DNA of 64,000 bases from Chryseobacterium sp. 7 (GTDB taxonomy: Bacteria; Bacteroidota; Bacteroidia; Flavobacteriales; Weeksellaceae), in contig NZ_RCCA01000001.1 in the NCBI RefSeq assembly GCF_003663845.1, forward strand, positions 2,232,001-2,296,000, written 5' to 3'. The translations under genes and the position numbers were made by a program. Under the pieces are notes generated by a model that was not told the DNA's origin, did not search any database, and saw only the letters and a program-made list of their open reading frames with translations. Every line of letters starts with the position of its first letter. The stretch's first letter is position 1. Below are positions 25,174 through 33,129 of this stretch, piece after piece.

Positions 25174-26691
25174 ATGAGTAATTCATTATATCCCATATTT
25201 TTAAAACTTGAAAACCTGTCACTGATCATCATTGGCGGTGGAAAGGTCGCTTTGGAAAAACTCGAATCTGTACTGGGCAATTCACCGGAAACTTCCATCA
25301 AACTGGTGGCAAAGGAGATTATTCCTGAAGTTAGAATCTTACAAAATCAGTTTTCCAATATTACACTGTACGAGAGAGCGTATGATGATCATGATTTTAA
25401 TGATGCCGATCTCGCCATTATTGCAGTGAACGATATTGTTTTGGCAGGAGAGATCAGAAAAAAAGCCCAGAAAAGAAATGTATTGGTTAATGTTGCAGAT
25501 AAGCCGGATTTGTGTGATTTTTATCTAGGTTCCATCGTTAAAAAAGGAAGTCTTAAAATTGCTATTTCCACCAATGGGAAATCTCCAACTATTGCTAAAA
25601 GATTAAGGGAAACCTTTACAGAAGTGATCCCTGACGAAATGGATCATGTATTGGATAATATGCAGAATATTCGCAATCAGCTCACCGGAGATTTCAATTA
25701 TAAGGTTAAAGAACTCAACAAAATTACTACAAAATATCTGTCTGACGGAAAAGCTGCTGCAAAACCGGACATGGAAATTGAAAAGCTGATCAATATTACC
25801 AAAACAGCCCAAAGAAAAGCAAATATTTACCTTGCCGTTATTGGTGTTTTACTTCTTTTCGGATTATTTGGTCTGGTGGTGTATCAGTTCAATCTTTCCG
25901 GGGATATTCAGTACTTTCTGAATAAAGATGGCCATATCTTTTACTGGATGCTTTTTGCAGGTTTTATGGCAGAAATTGTGGCCGGATCCATGGGAATGGG
26001 ATATGGTGTAATCTGTACCACAATCCTTTTATTGCTGAATGTTCCGCCACCCGTTGTAAGTGCAAGTATTCACTCTGCAGAGTCATTTACTACTGCTGCC
26101 GGAAGCTTCAGTCATTATAAACTGGGAAATGTCAATAAAAAAATGGTATGGGTTTTATTCCCACTGGCTATTGTAGGCTCTATTATTGGTGCTTTGACCT
26201 TATCCCACTATGGCGAACAGTACGCTCATATTGTAAAACCTATTATTGCCTGCTACACCTTGTATCTTGGAATCAATATCTTAAGAAATGCATTCAAAGA
26301 TAAAAAATCAGGACAAGTTAAAAACAAACGGAGAACCAATCTCAGAGTATTGGGACTCGCAGGTGGTTTTATTGATTCCTTTGCAGGAGGCGGATGGGGA
26401 CCATTGGTAACCGGAACCCTGATTAAAGAGGGAAGGATTCCCCGTTATGTAGTGGGAAGTTCTACGGTAGCCAAGTTTTTACTGACAATAACAAGCGCCG
26501 TTACATTCATTTTTACAATTGGTATTCATCACTGGAATATTGTGTTGGGACTTTTATTGGGTGGTGTTTTTACAGCTCCGTTTTCTGCAATGCTTACCTC
26601 AAAGCTTCCCACAAAGAAGATGTTTGTTGTGGTGGGAATAGTGGTAATCATAATGAGTCTTGTTACGATAACAAAATCAATTTTATCATAA
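25174..26691 (+). CDS. Fusion: siroheme synthase dehydrogenase domain + TauE/TSUP sulfur transporter
   Basis: 505-aa two-part protein. Residues 1-about 205 are a precorrin-2 dehydrogenase/sirohydrochlorin ferrochelatase (CysG-N/Met8p): NAD loop G21-G-G-K-V-A26, N-V-A-D109 at the expected catalytic Asp, and S-T-N-G-K-S137-P matching the CysG serine. Residues about 215-505 are a polytopic TSUP (TauE/SafE) permease with G-S-M-G-M-G-Y-G and A-G-G-G-W-G-P repeats and about eight membrane helices. It would oxidise and metallate precorrin-2 made by the adjacent SUMT, and move a sulfur anion such as sulfate or sulfite. No stop or frameshift separates the halves. Fusing cofactor synthesis to a transporter is unusual. 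Confidence 0.88.
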   Translation: MSNSLYPIFLKLENLSLIIIGGGKVALEKLESVLGNSPETSIKLVAKEIIPEVRILQNQFSNITLYERAYDDHDFNDADLAIIAVNDIVLAGEIRKKAQKRNVLVNVADKPDLCDFYLGSIVKKGSLKIAISTNGKSPTIAKRLRETFTEVIPDEMDHVLDNMQNIRNQLTGDFNYKVKELNKITTKYLSDGKAAAKPDMEIEKLINITKTAQRKANIYLAVIGVLLLFGLFGLVVYQFNLSGDIQYFLNKDGHIFYWMLFAGFMAEIVAGSMGMGYGVICTTILLLLNVPPPVVSASIHSAESFTTAAGSFSHYKLGNVNKKMVWVLFPLAIVGSIIGALTLSHYGEQYAHIVKPIIACYTLYLGINILRNAFKDKKSGQVKNKRRTNLRVLGLAGGFIDSFAGGGWGPLVTGTLIKEGRIPRYVVGSSTVAKFLLTITSAVTFIFTIGIHHWNIVLGLLLGGVFTAPFSAMLTSKLPTKKMFVVVGIVVIIMSLVTITKSILS

Positions 26692-26735
26692 GAAATTGAT
26701 CATAATAAACCTTCGGGAAAAGTGTATTTTTTTGA

Positions 26736-26859
26736 ACGCAAAGCTTTTAATGTTTTACTTTAATTTTGAGGGATCAAAGGGGAAAAATCAATGATACAGT
26801 TTATCAAAACGATCATTACTCATTTTTAGTAGAAATCTGAAACCATTAAATCTTTGCGT
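26736..26859. repeat. Intergenic inverted repeat ACGCAAAG...CTTTGCGT
   Basis: ACGCAAAG (26736-26743) and CTTTGCGT (26852-26859) are perfect inverted copies in the spacer after the fusion gene. CTTTGCGTTTAAG recurs near 60232. This looks like a degenerate dispersed element rather than a gene. Confidence 0.4.
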
Positions 26860-26900
26860 TTTTATTTTAATACTTTTAAGGTATTTATAGTTCCTGCACT

Positions 26901-27608
26901 TTATGTACGTAAACTGAATGTTTCTTTCTCCAATTCAGAAACAACTACTTTAGCCATTTCTTTAGAGCTGAAAGGGTTTTGTCCTGTAATCAGATTACCA
27001 TCAGCCACCACATTGGAGGTCATAGGAATCAATGCTTTTTTGTAATGTACACCACGCTCCTTAAGAGCTGCTTCAAGATTAAAGGGCACTTCATTTTTTC
27101 TTCTGGCCAATGTTTCTTCAAACCAGTCAAATCCGGTGATATTCCGGCCTTTAATCATATACTCACCGTTTGAAAGGCGTACATTCAGTAATCCTCCGAC
27201 ACCGTGACAGATTGCGGCCACCATTTTATTATTTTCATACTGATTTCTGAGGATTTCCTGCAAAGTAACATTGTCAGGAAAATCATACATCGTTCCGTGC
27301 CCTCCTGTAAGATAAATACAGTCGAAAGATTCATCCTTTATCTCATCAAGGCTTCTTGTATGAGCCAGTTCGTTCATAAATTCCGGACTTTCATAATATT
27401 TTTTTGAAATCGTGTCAAGTACGAGCGGTTTCAGGCTTTCCGGATCAACAGGAGTATTTCCGCCTTTAGGAGAAGCTATGGTAACGGCCCATTCTTTTAT
27501 TTTTGCTGATTGATAAATATGGGTAAGTTCGCTCAGCCATAATCCGGTTTTAAGATGGCCGCTGGCATATCGATCTATGTTTGTTACAATTAATAAGATA
27601 TTTTTCAT
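26901..27608 (-). CDS. DJ-1/PfpI-family protein (Hsp31/glyoxalase III-like)
   Basis: 235-aa type-1 glutamine amidotransferase-fold protein. The nucleophile elbow is A-A-I-C134-H135-G, and E27 lies in L-W-L-S-E-L-T-H, as in Hsp31 or glyoxalase III-like members. T-G-G-H-G-T-M-Y-D-F is the oxyanion region. Members act as chaperones, deglycases or methylglyoxal dehydratases. The start at 27608 is chosen because the longer frame to 27701 reads through the end of the upstream AraC gene. It lies 10 bases after that AraC regulator, so the two form an operon that may respond to an electrophile or oxidative signal. Confidence 0.85.
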   Translation of the reverse strand: MKNILLIVTNIDRYASGHLKTGLWLSELTHIYQSAKIKEWAVTIASPKGGNTPVDPESLKPLVLDTISKKYYESPEFMNELAHTRSLDEIKDESFDCIYLTGGHGTMYDFPDNVTLQEILRNQYENNKMVAAICHGVGGLLNVRLSNGEYMIKGRNITGFDWFEETLARRKNEVPFNLEAALKERGVHYKKALIPMTSNVVADGNLITGQNPFSSKEMAKVVVSELEKETFSLRT

Positions 27609-27618
27609 CGCGGTATCA

Positions 27619-28527
27619 TTAATTAAAAGATTTTCTGAATTCCAGGGGAGAAACTGCCGTTTGGTTTTTAAATAAACGGTGAAAAGACTGAGGATGTTCA
27701 AATCCTAAACGGTAAGCAATCTCAGAAACAGACATTCCGGTGGTAGAAAGCATCTCCTTTGCTTTTTCAATCACTCGGTTCTGAATATGCTGCTGCGTTG
27801 TCTGCCCGGTAAGTACTCTCAGCATATCACTCAGATAATTAGGACTTATATTCATCTGTGCGGCCACTAACTGTACTGTTGGAATGCCGTTAATCAAAAG
27901 TTTTTCATCTTTAAAATACTCATTGAGTAAAGTTTCAAGCTGGGTTAAAAGATCATGATTCACTTTTTTCCGGGTTAAAAACTGTCGGTTGTAAAATCTG
28001 TCACAGTATTTTAAGAGCAAATCTAGGTTAGATACCAATAAATCCTGGGTAAAACCATCCATATTGGTTTCTATTTCTCTGCTGATATTATTCATGATGT
28101 CCGTTACAGATTTTTCCTCTTTTTCTGAGAGATAAAGGGCTTCATTGGCCATATAGGAGAAATAGCCATAATCTTTTATGGTGCGGGCTAAAGGATATCC
28201 GTGCAGAAAGTCAGGGTGAATAACGAGTACATTTCCTTTCACCTCAGAGAGCAGAATGTCTTCAAACTGAAGAACCTGATAGGGAGCAATAAAATACATG
28301 ATTCCATCCTCAAAATCATAATAATGCTGTCCGTATTTGCATCTTCCTGCACAATCTTTTTTAATGGAAATGACATAGAAATCTGTGGTCACCGCACTCA
28401 GAATGGTTTCCGGATCTACATGTACTTCATTAAAATCAAATACACTCACCAATGGATGGGAAGGCTTTTTCAGCTTTAGGTATTGGTGTAATGCGGTGAT
28501 TGAGGTTATTTTTTCAGGAGCTTTCAT
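27619..28527 (-). CDS. AraC-family transcriptional regulator
   Basis: 302-aa regulator with an N-terminal cupin-like sensing domain and two C-terminal helix-turn-helix motifs. The second includes M-S-V-S-E-I-A-Y-R-L-G-F-E-H-P-Q-S-F-H-R, and the protein ends V-S-P-L-E-F-R-K-S-F-N. It contains a short Cys-containing stretch (C-A-G-R-C-K-Y-G-Q-H) in the sensing half. It is first in an operon with the DJ-1/PfpI gene, which it probably regulates. Confidence 0.88.
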   Translation of the reverse strand: MKAPEKITSITALHQYLKLKKPSHPLVSVFDFNEVHVDPETILSAVTTDFYVISIKKDCAGRCKYGQHYYDFEDGIMYFIAPYQVLQFEDILLSEVKGNVLVIHPDFLHGYPLARTIKDYGYFSYMANEALYLSEKEEKSVTDIMNNISREIETNMDGFTQDLLVSNLDLLLKYCDRFYNRQFLTRKKVNHDLLTQLETLLNEYFKDEKLLINGIPTVQLVAAQMNISPNYLSDMLRVLTGQTTQQHIQNRVIEKAKEMLSTTGMSVSEIAYRLGFEHPQSFHRLFKNQTAVSPLEFRKSFN

Positions 28528-28541
28528 TGTATATCTTTTTT

Positions 28542-28612
28542 ACCACCCGTCAAAATTTTTTGAATTTTCATCCCCTCCGGAGAAGTGGGATTTCAGGCTC
28601 TTCGGTTGTGGT
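28542..28612. repeat. Dispersed repeat, copy 2
   Basis: Diverged second copy of the element at 22137-22202, in the 118-base spacer between the AraC gene and the epimerase-like gene. Shared blocks include ACCAC-CCGTCAAAA and TTTGAATTTTC. Confidence 0.55.
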
Positions 28613-28645
28613 GTTTCTGTCTCTAAGTTACTTATTTTAGCAGGA

Positions 28646-29581
28646 TTATCCTGTGGCCTGCTGTTCTTTTTTGATCTGTTCAATTCCCTGTCTGTAAGTA
28701 GTTACCGGAAATTTGGGAAATCTTTTTCTGAATTTTGTATCATCAAACAGATTATCATACTGATATCTTGGAAGCAGTTCCAATAATTCTTTGGCATTTT
28801 TATTGAATAAAGATCCGATGGTAAAAAACAGTTTAGGAATTACAGAATACCTGAATTCTTTTCCGTAAATCTGAGAAGCCAATGCTATAAATTCTGTATA
28901 ATTAAGTTTATGATCATCTACCGGCAGATGCCATGTCTGCCCGTAAGCATCGGGAGTATTTCCGATTAAAGCTGTTGCACGGCTTGCATCTGGAGTCCAG
29001 ATCAGGCTTCGTAATTGATCATCTCTTAAAGGAACTCTCAGTTTTTTATCTTCTTTAATGGCGTTGAAAATAAGACTATTGGTAATACTCTGCGTTTTTC
29101 CGGGACCATAGAATTCAGGCGCTCTGCAAATAACTGCTTCTATTGTTCCGGCTTTCATTTCTTTTAAAAGCATTTCTGTCATCTGCTTTCGTACCATTCC
29201 TTTTTTTCCTACAGGAGCAAATTGGGTCTCTTCCGTTAAAACTTCATTATTTTGAGGATACATATAAGTATTGTCAAAAAAGACAAGCTTGGTACCATTG
29301 ATCTTACAGGCTTCAATAACGTTTTTCAATATTACCAGAAATTGTTTTTCCCACAAATCAGTATCCATAGGTAGCCCAAGAGTAAAATAAGCAGTTTCAC
29401 TTCCTTTTACAGCTTCAATTGCTTTTTCTCTGTCTGATAAATCAGCGGAGAAAACAGAATCTGTAGCATTTACTTTTTTAGCGTTTCTGCTTACAATGCG
29501 GATGTCTGATGTATAATTTCTTTTCAGTTCTCTTGCCAGTTCTTCACCAATCTGTCCATTGGCTCCTAATATCGTTTGCAT
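28646..29581 (-). CDS. NAD(P)-binding epimerase/NmrA-like protein
   Basis: 311-aa protein with an N-terminal Rossmann motif (T-I-L-G-A-N-G-Q-I-G-E-E-L-A), which matches the G-x-x-G-x-x-G of extended SDR or NmrA-type proteins. N-T-Y-M-Y-P-Q-N follows at about 107, the place of the YxxxK region, but without a canonical Tyr-x3-Lys, so activity as a classical SDR is uncertain. Downstream N-S-L-I-F-N-A-I and H-L-P-V-D-D-H segments resemble sugar-nucleotide epimerase relatives. It probably binds NAD(P) and acts as an oxidoreductase or redox sensor. Transcribed alone. Confidence 0.8.
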   Translation of the reverse strand: MQTILGANGQIGEELARELKRNYTSDIRIVSRNAKKVNATDSVFSADLSDREKAIEAVKGSETAYFTLGLPMDTDLWEKQFLVILKNVIEACKINGTKLVFFDNTYMYPQNNEVLTEETQFAPVGKKGMVRKQMTEMLLKEMKAGTIEAVICRAPEFYGPGKTQSITNSLIFNAIKEDKKLRVPLRDDQLRSLIWTPDASRATALIGNTPDAYGQTWHLPVDDHKLNYTEFIALASQIYGKEFRYSVIPKLFFTIGSLFNKNAKELLELLPRYQYDNLFDDTKFRKRFPKFPVTTYRQGIEQIKKEQQATG

Positions 29582-29722
29582 CTTTTTCTATTTTAAGGTG
29601 ATGTATTGCATTGAAAATAAACAGGATATTTTCAATCGTTTTTATTGATGATGCAAAATTCGGGCATAATTATAAAATCCGGGTAGCTTAATCTATGAAA
29701 GTTGTAACATAATCTCTGAGAT

Positions 29723-29773
29723 CATAAAAAAACTGGGATAGTAAAGATAACAACGTTTCCCTTTCTATCCCAG
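29723..29773 (-). terminator. Terminator after the DoxX gene
   Basis: CTGGGATAG (29733-29741) and CTATCCCAG (29765-29773) form a 9-bp stem. On the minus strand the stem is followed by a run of seven T. It lies just 3' of the DoxX stop. Confidence 0.7.
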
Positions 29774-29796
29774 CTTGACTGTTCTGTTAATTTTGT

Positions 29797-30194
29797 TTAA
29801 TTTTTCCTATCCAGAGCCAGATAATTATCATCAATTCTGCTGATCAATATATAAAATAGACCTGCATAAATCATCTGAATGCCCATGGCTTCCCAGTTTT
29901 CAACAGTACTGCTTCCAAAAAGCAGCAAGACAATGAGAGAAGCTCCAGCTATTGTAGCAATTCGGGTTTTAAAACCAATCATCAGCAATAATCCGATGAG
30001 AAATTCAAAAAGGGGAGTGTTATTCCAAAGATTTGTACAAGTGTCTGAGGAAGCCAGCTTGTTTCAAAACCTTTCATCATTCCTGATGCAAAGTCCTGCA
30101 GTTTTACGAGACGGATCAATCCGTGTCCCAGGAGATTGATTCCCATAGATACACGAAGGAAAAAATAGGCTGTTTTTGGATTTTTTGTATTCAT
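29797..30194 (-). pseudogene. DoxX-family membrane protein, split by a one-base deletion
   Basis: Two adjacent minus-strand frames encode the halves of one DoxX-like four-helix protein. The first, from 30194, begins M-N-T-K-N-P-K-T-A-Y-F-F-L-R-V-S-M-G-I-N and runs through T-L-P-F-L before going out of frame. The second continues G-L-L-L-M-I-G-F-K-T-R-I-A and ends at 29797 with L-A-L-D-R-K-N. Adding one G after TTTTTG (plus-strand C lost at about 30006) gives T-L-P-F-L-E-F-L-I-G-L-L-L-M-I-G with no other change, about 132 aa in total. The perfect restoration suggests a sequencing error or a very recent mutation. DoxX relatives are membrane proteins linked to quinone or redox processes. Confidence 0.85.
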
Positions 30195-30298
30195 AGAGAT
30201 GTTTTTGGATGGAGGACAGAAGTATGAAGCTGGGGGTTATACAAGTTATAAAAGTACTTTGTGACCTTATAAAACCATTCATCCAGCCTCCAGCTTCA

Positions 30299-31285
30299 TT
30301 AGTTATTATTATATTTTTCTTCACTGTTGTCAACAGGAGTATTGGGATCATTCATTACCATTTTAACAATATCATCTTTTCTCATAAAAACGACACCCTG
30401 TTTTTCTTTGGTATACTTAATAAACTTCTCCATTGCATGCACCATTGCAGGAGTTCCGCCAATTCTGTCGTGAAAACTGATGCTCATCATTCTTCTCTTT
30501 GATGCTCCTTCCTCGTAAAGACGGTCAAATTCAAATTTCAGCTGTGTCAAAAACTGATCAGGGCTCCAGTGTTTTCCTTCAATATTGACAATGTCATTAT
30601 TACGCAAGGTATAAGGAATGACAACAAATTTTTTCCCGTTTACTTTGGTAATGAAAGGCTCATCATGGCTTAAGTCATCTATATGATACAGAAAACCAAG
30701 TTCCTGTAATACCTGAAGGGTATTCGGACTTCGTCTGAGCCAATTGGCGTTATAACCCACAGCTTTCTGACCTGTAATCTTTTCAACAACGTTTACACCT
30801 TTTTTCACAAAATTCAGCTCATCAGTATAATTTTTATTCCACTGCTGGTCCCAGGCAATACCGTGGGCTGCAATTTCATGTCCTCCCTTTGCAATAGCTT
30901 TGGCTACTTCGGGATACCTTTCGGCAGCTGTTCCTACTACGTGGGATGTTACTTTAATATCATATTTTTTCCATAAATCCAGCATACGGTAAATGCCTTC
31001 ATTCGCTCCATAGCGATACCAGCTTTCTGCCGGAAGATCGGGTTGTCCTGCAGGAAGGGGAGTGCCGCTGAACGGGCTTTCTGCACCATCCGGCTGGCCG
31101 CCGGTTTCAAACTGCATTGATACGGAAATAACCAATTGAGCTCCATTAGGCCAGTACTTTTTAGTTGAGACCTGTGTTCTATGCTGCTGCTTTTTATCTG
31201 TTTTATCCCTGTCATCACGATCAGAAAAGGACATCAAAGCGATTGCTGAAGCAACCAGCAGTACGGATTGTTTTATGTATTTCAT
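30299..31285 (-). CDS. Exported polysaccharide deacetylase-family protein
   Basis: 328-aa protein with an N-terminal signal peptide (V-L-L-V-A-S-A-I-A-L-M-S-F-S) and a NodB-like barrel. Recognisable blocks are D-I-K-V-T-S-H-V-V-G-T-A-A-E-R-Y-P-E, G-H-E-I-A-A-H-G and S-I-S-F-H-D-R-I-G-G. The order resembles the PuuE/HpPgdA group of amide or cyclic-imide hydrolases more than chitin deacetylases. The start at 31285 is chosen over a 95-residue upstream extension without coding character that would run into the divergent AraC gene. It is divergently transcribed from that AraC regulator at 31376, which may control it. Confidence 0.82.
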   Translation of the reverse strand: MKYIKQSVLLVASAIALMSFSDRDDRDKTDKKQQHRTQVSTKKYWPNGAQLVISVSMQFETGGQPDGAESPFSGTPLPAGQPDLPAESWYRYGANEGIYRMLDLWKKYDIKVTSHVVGTAAERYPEVAKAIAKGGHEIAAHGIAWDQQWNKNYTDELNFVKKGVNVVEKITGQKAVGYNANWLRRSPNTLQVLQELGFLYHIDDLSHDEPFITKVNGKKFVVIPYTLRNNDIVNIEGKHWSPDQFLTQLKFEFDRLYEEGASKRRMMSISFHDRIGGTPAMVHAMEKFIKYTKEKQGVVFMRKDDIVKMVMNDPNTPVDNSEEKYNNN

Positions 31286-31375
31286 TTTGAATGTATTGAT
31301 AGGACAAAATTCATCAATAAACAAACATGATTTATTGTAAAAATTAATGGTAAATTTGTAAAAATCCATTCTTCT

Positions 31376-32236
31376 ATGAAGCGAATTGTCAATTTCAATT
31401 CTTTTAATGTTTTCAGTATTGAAAAGGAAACCTGGGATGTAGAATACCACAATCATAACTTTTATGAGGTGGTTATTATCGAAAATGGAAGAGGGTTTCA
31501 TCATCTCAACAGCATTACTTTTCCTTACAAAAAGGGAGATGTTTTTTTCCTTAGACCCAGCGACGGTCATGAGTTTTCTATTAAAAGCAAAACAAAATTC
31601 ATTTATATTAAATTTACGGAGCAGTATATATGGGAAAATCTTTTATCTAATAAAAAGAATGAGCTCAAAAAAGTAATTCAGCTGCTAATGGAAGATCATT
31701 CTTTCGTCTATGAATCAGTGATTAAAAATAAAACAGACAGGGAACATCTGCTACAGCTTGCCCGGATTCTTCTGTATGAATTCAGTCATAAGAATACCTA
31801 TAATAAAGAAATTACCACCGATATTTTCTCGGGGATCATCACCATCATGATCCGAAACATTATGAACGCCACCACCAAAAAGTGGATCGCACAAAATGCA
31901 AGCAGAATTGAAAGAATCCTGTATTATATTAATGTCAATGCTTTGGATGCAGATAAAATGAAAATTGAAAAACTTGCCAAAGAATTTATGCTTTCACCCA
32001 ATTATATCAGTATGTATACCAAAAAGCAAACGGGCTTCTCTGTACAGCAGCATGTTATACAGCTGAAAATAAAAACAGCTGAAAAACTTTTATTGCAAAG
32101 TCATTACAATATCAGTGAAATTGCAGACAAACTGGGCTTTAATGATGCCAGTCATTTCAATAAAATATTCAAGGTATATAAAGAAATGTCTCCTTCTGAA
32201 TTTAAAAAGAAATCAACAGTAAAAACAGTAGTTTAA
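31376..32236 (+). CDS. AraC-family transcriptional regulator
   Basis: 286-aa regulator with an N-terminal cupin domain (H-N-H-N-F-Y-E-V-V-I-I-E-N-G-R-G-F-H ... G-D-V-F-F-L-R-P) and a C-terminal double HTH, the second containing N-I-S-E-I-A-D-K-L-G-F-N-D-A-S-H-F and ending M-S-P-S-E-F-K-K. The cupin layout is that of sugar-sensing AraC proteins. It is divergent from the polysaccharide deacetylase across a 90-base spacer, which suggests local control. Confidence 0.88.
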   Translation: MKRIVNFNSFNVFSIEKETWDVEYHNHNFYEVVIIENGRGFHHLNSITFPYKKGDVFFLRPSDGHEFSIKSKTKFIYIKFTEQYIWENLLSNKKNELKKVIQLLMEDHSFVYESVIKNKTDREHLLQLARILLYEFSHKNTYNKEITTDIFSGIITIMIRNIMNATTKKWIAQNASRIERILYYINVNALDADKMKIEKLAKEFMLSPNYISMYTKKQTGFSVQQHVIQLKIKTAEKLLLQSHYNISEIADKLGFNDASHFNKIFKVYKEMSPSEFKKKSTVKTVV

Positions 32237-32243
32237 GTGCAAT

Positions 32244-32735
32244 TTATCTGAGGATCCCTATTGCCTTTAAAGCACTGGACGTTAAAAAAATATCATCAAA
32301 AACAGTGAGGGATTCTACATCATGAAACCCTGCAGGGATCAGATCATTTTTATTAAAAGACAGCTCAATGGAGGGGTCATATGCAGCAATAATTCTCACT
32401 TTTGAATATCCGTTATAATCCACTTTGAATGCTTCAAACATGCAGTTTTGTTCGGCCTTCTGATATTCGGCATATTCTTCAAATCCTGCAGTATCTGTTC
32501 TTTTTCCGTCATTATGACCAAGAGATTTCCACTCAAAATAATTTTTAGGCTCTTTGAGGATATTTCCTTTTGAGTCTACAGGAACAAACATGCCAAGGGT
32601 CAAACGCTTCTTTAAAAAATTAGCATAATTATTCATCAGATTTAAAATCTGCAGATCGGCATATCCTTCGTGCGAATAATATTCCAGCACGAAAGTGGTC
32701 ATCGGAATCAGCTTATGAGAAGCATCAGTCGGCAT
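32244..32735 (-). CDS. Protein of unknown function
   Basis: 163-aa soluble protein that I do not recognise. It has no signal peptide. It contains N-L-M-N-N-Y-A-N-F-L-K-K-R-L, an acidic middle and a C-terminal S-A-L-K-A-I-G-I-L-R. It is convergent with the AraC gene with seven bases between stops. An overlapping small frame (32725-32859) precedes it on the same strand, so it may be the second gene of a pair. Confidence 0.6.
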   Translation of the reverse strand: MPTDASHKLIPMTTFVLEYYSHEGYADLQILNLMNNYANFLKKRLTLGMFVPVDSKGNILKEPKNYFEWKSLGHNDGKRTDTAGFEEYAEYQKAEQNCMFEAFKVDYNGYSKVRIIAAYDPSIELSFNKNDLIPAGFHDVESLTVFDDIFLTSSALKAIGILR

Positions 32736-32859
32736 ATTGAGTGTTTACTTTTTGGCCGATAAAAATAGTATTTTTATTTACGCTACCCAATGCTGGCGGG
32801 TGATTAGGATGGAATTTATACCCATTCTGAATAACAATAACTTTGGAACAAACTCTCAT
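32725..32859 (-). CDS. Possible small protein upstream of the 163-aa unknown
   Basis: A 44-codon frame (M-R-V-C-S-K-V-I-V-I-Q-N-G-Y-K-F-H) whose stop overlaps the next gene's start by 11 bases, as in coupled operons. The frame extends to 32913, but that extension begins inside a dispersed repeat (TTGAACCAT read as M-V-Q on the minus strand), so the internal Met at 32859 is the better start. No family recognised. Confidence 0.35.
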   Translation of the reverse strand: MRVCSKVIVIQNGYKFHPNHPPALGSVNKNTIFIGQKVNTQYAD

Positions 32860-32901
32860 TTTCAGTATTTTTGAAGGAATAACTATAAACTTGTTTACAC
32901 T

Positions 32902-33036
32902 TTTTTGAACCATTAAGATTGCATTAAGGAGGTTAGAGTATTAAAATGAACTTCGCTTTAAGCTTAAAAATCAGAATGATTTATCTTAACTTAACTATGC
33001 TTTACTGCTTAAATCTTTCTTTATGGTTTAAAAAAT
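32902..33036. repeat. Dispersed palindromic repeat (TTGAACCATTAAG family), copy A
   Basis: Begins TTTTGAACCATTAAG and ends CTTTATGGTTTAAAAAA, an imperfect inverted pair about 105 bases apart. Related to the element at 60259-60396 and the half copy at 59163-59220. Confidence 0.5.
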
Positions 33037-33129
33037 ATCCAATTTTTGATAAGTTAAACAACTCATATATAAACCATTATAAACCCACCTGCAAAAAGCA
33101 TAAAATATTTTACATACACCTATTACAAT

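Noticed and set aside
30224..30299. 13-bp stem ATGAAGCTGG.../...CCAGCTTCAT near the deacetylase stop as a terminator
   Set aside because: The loop is about 50 bases and no T run follows on the minus strand.
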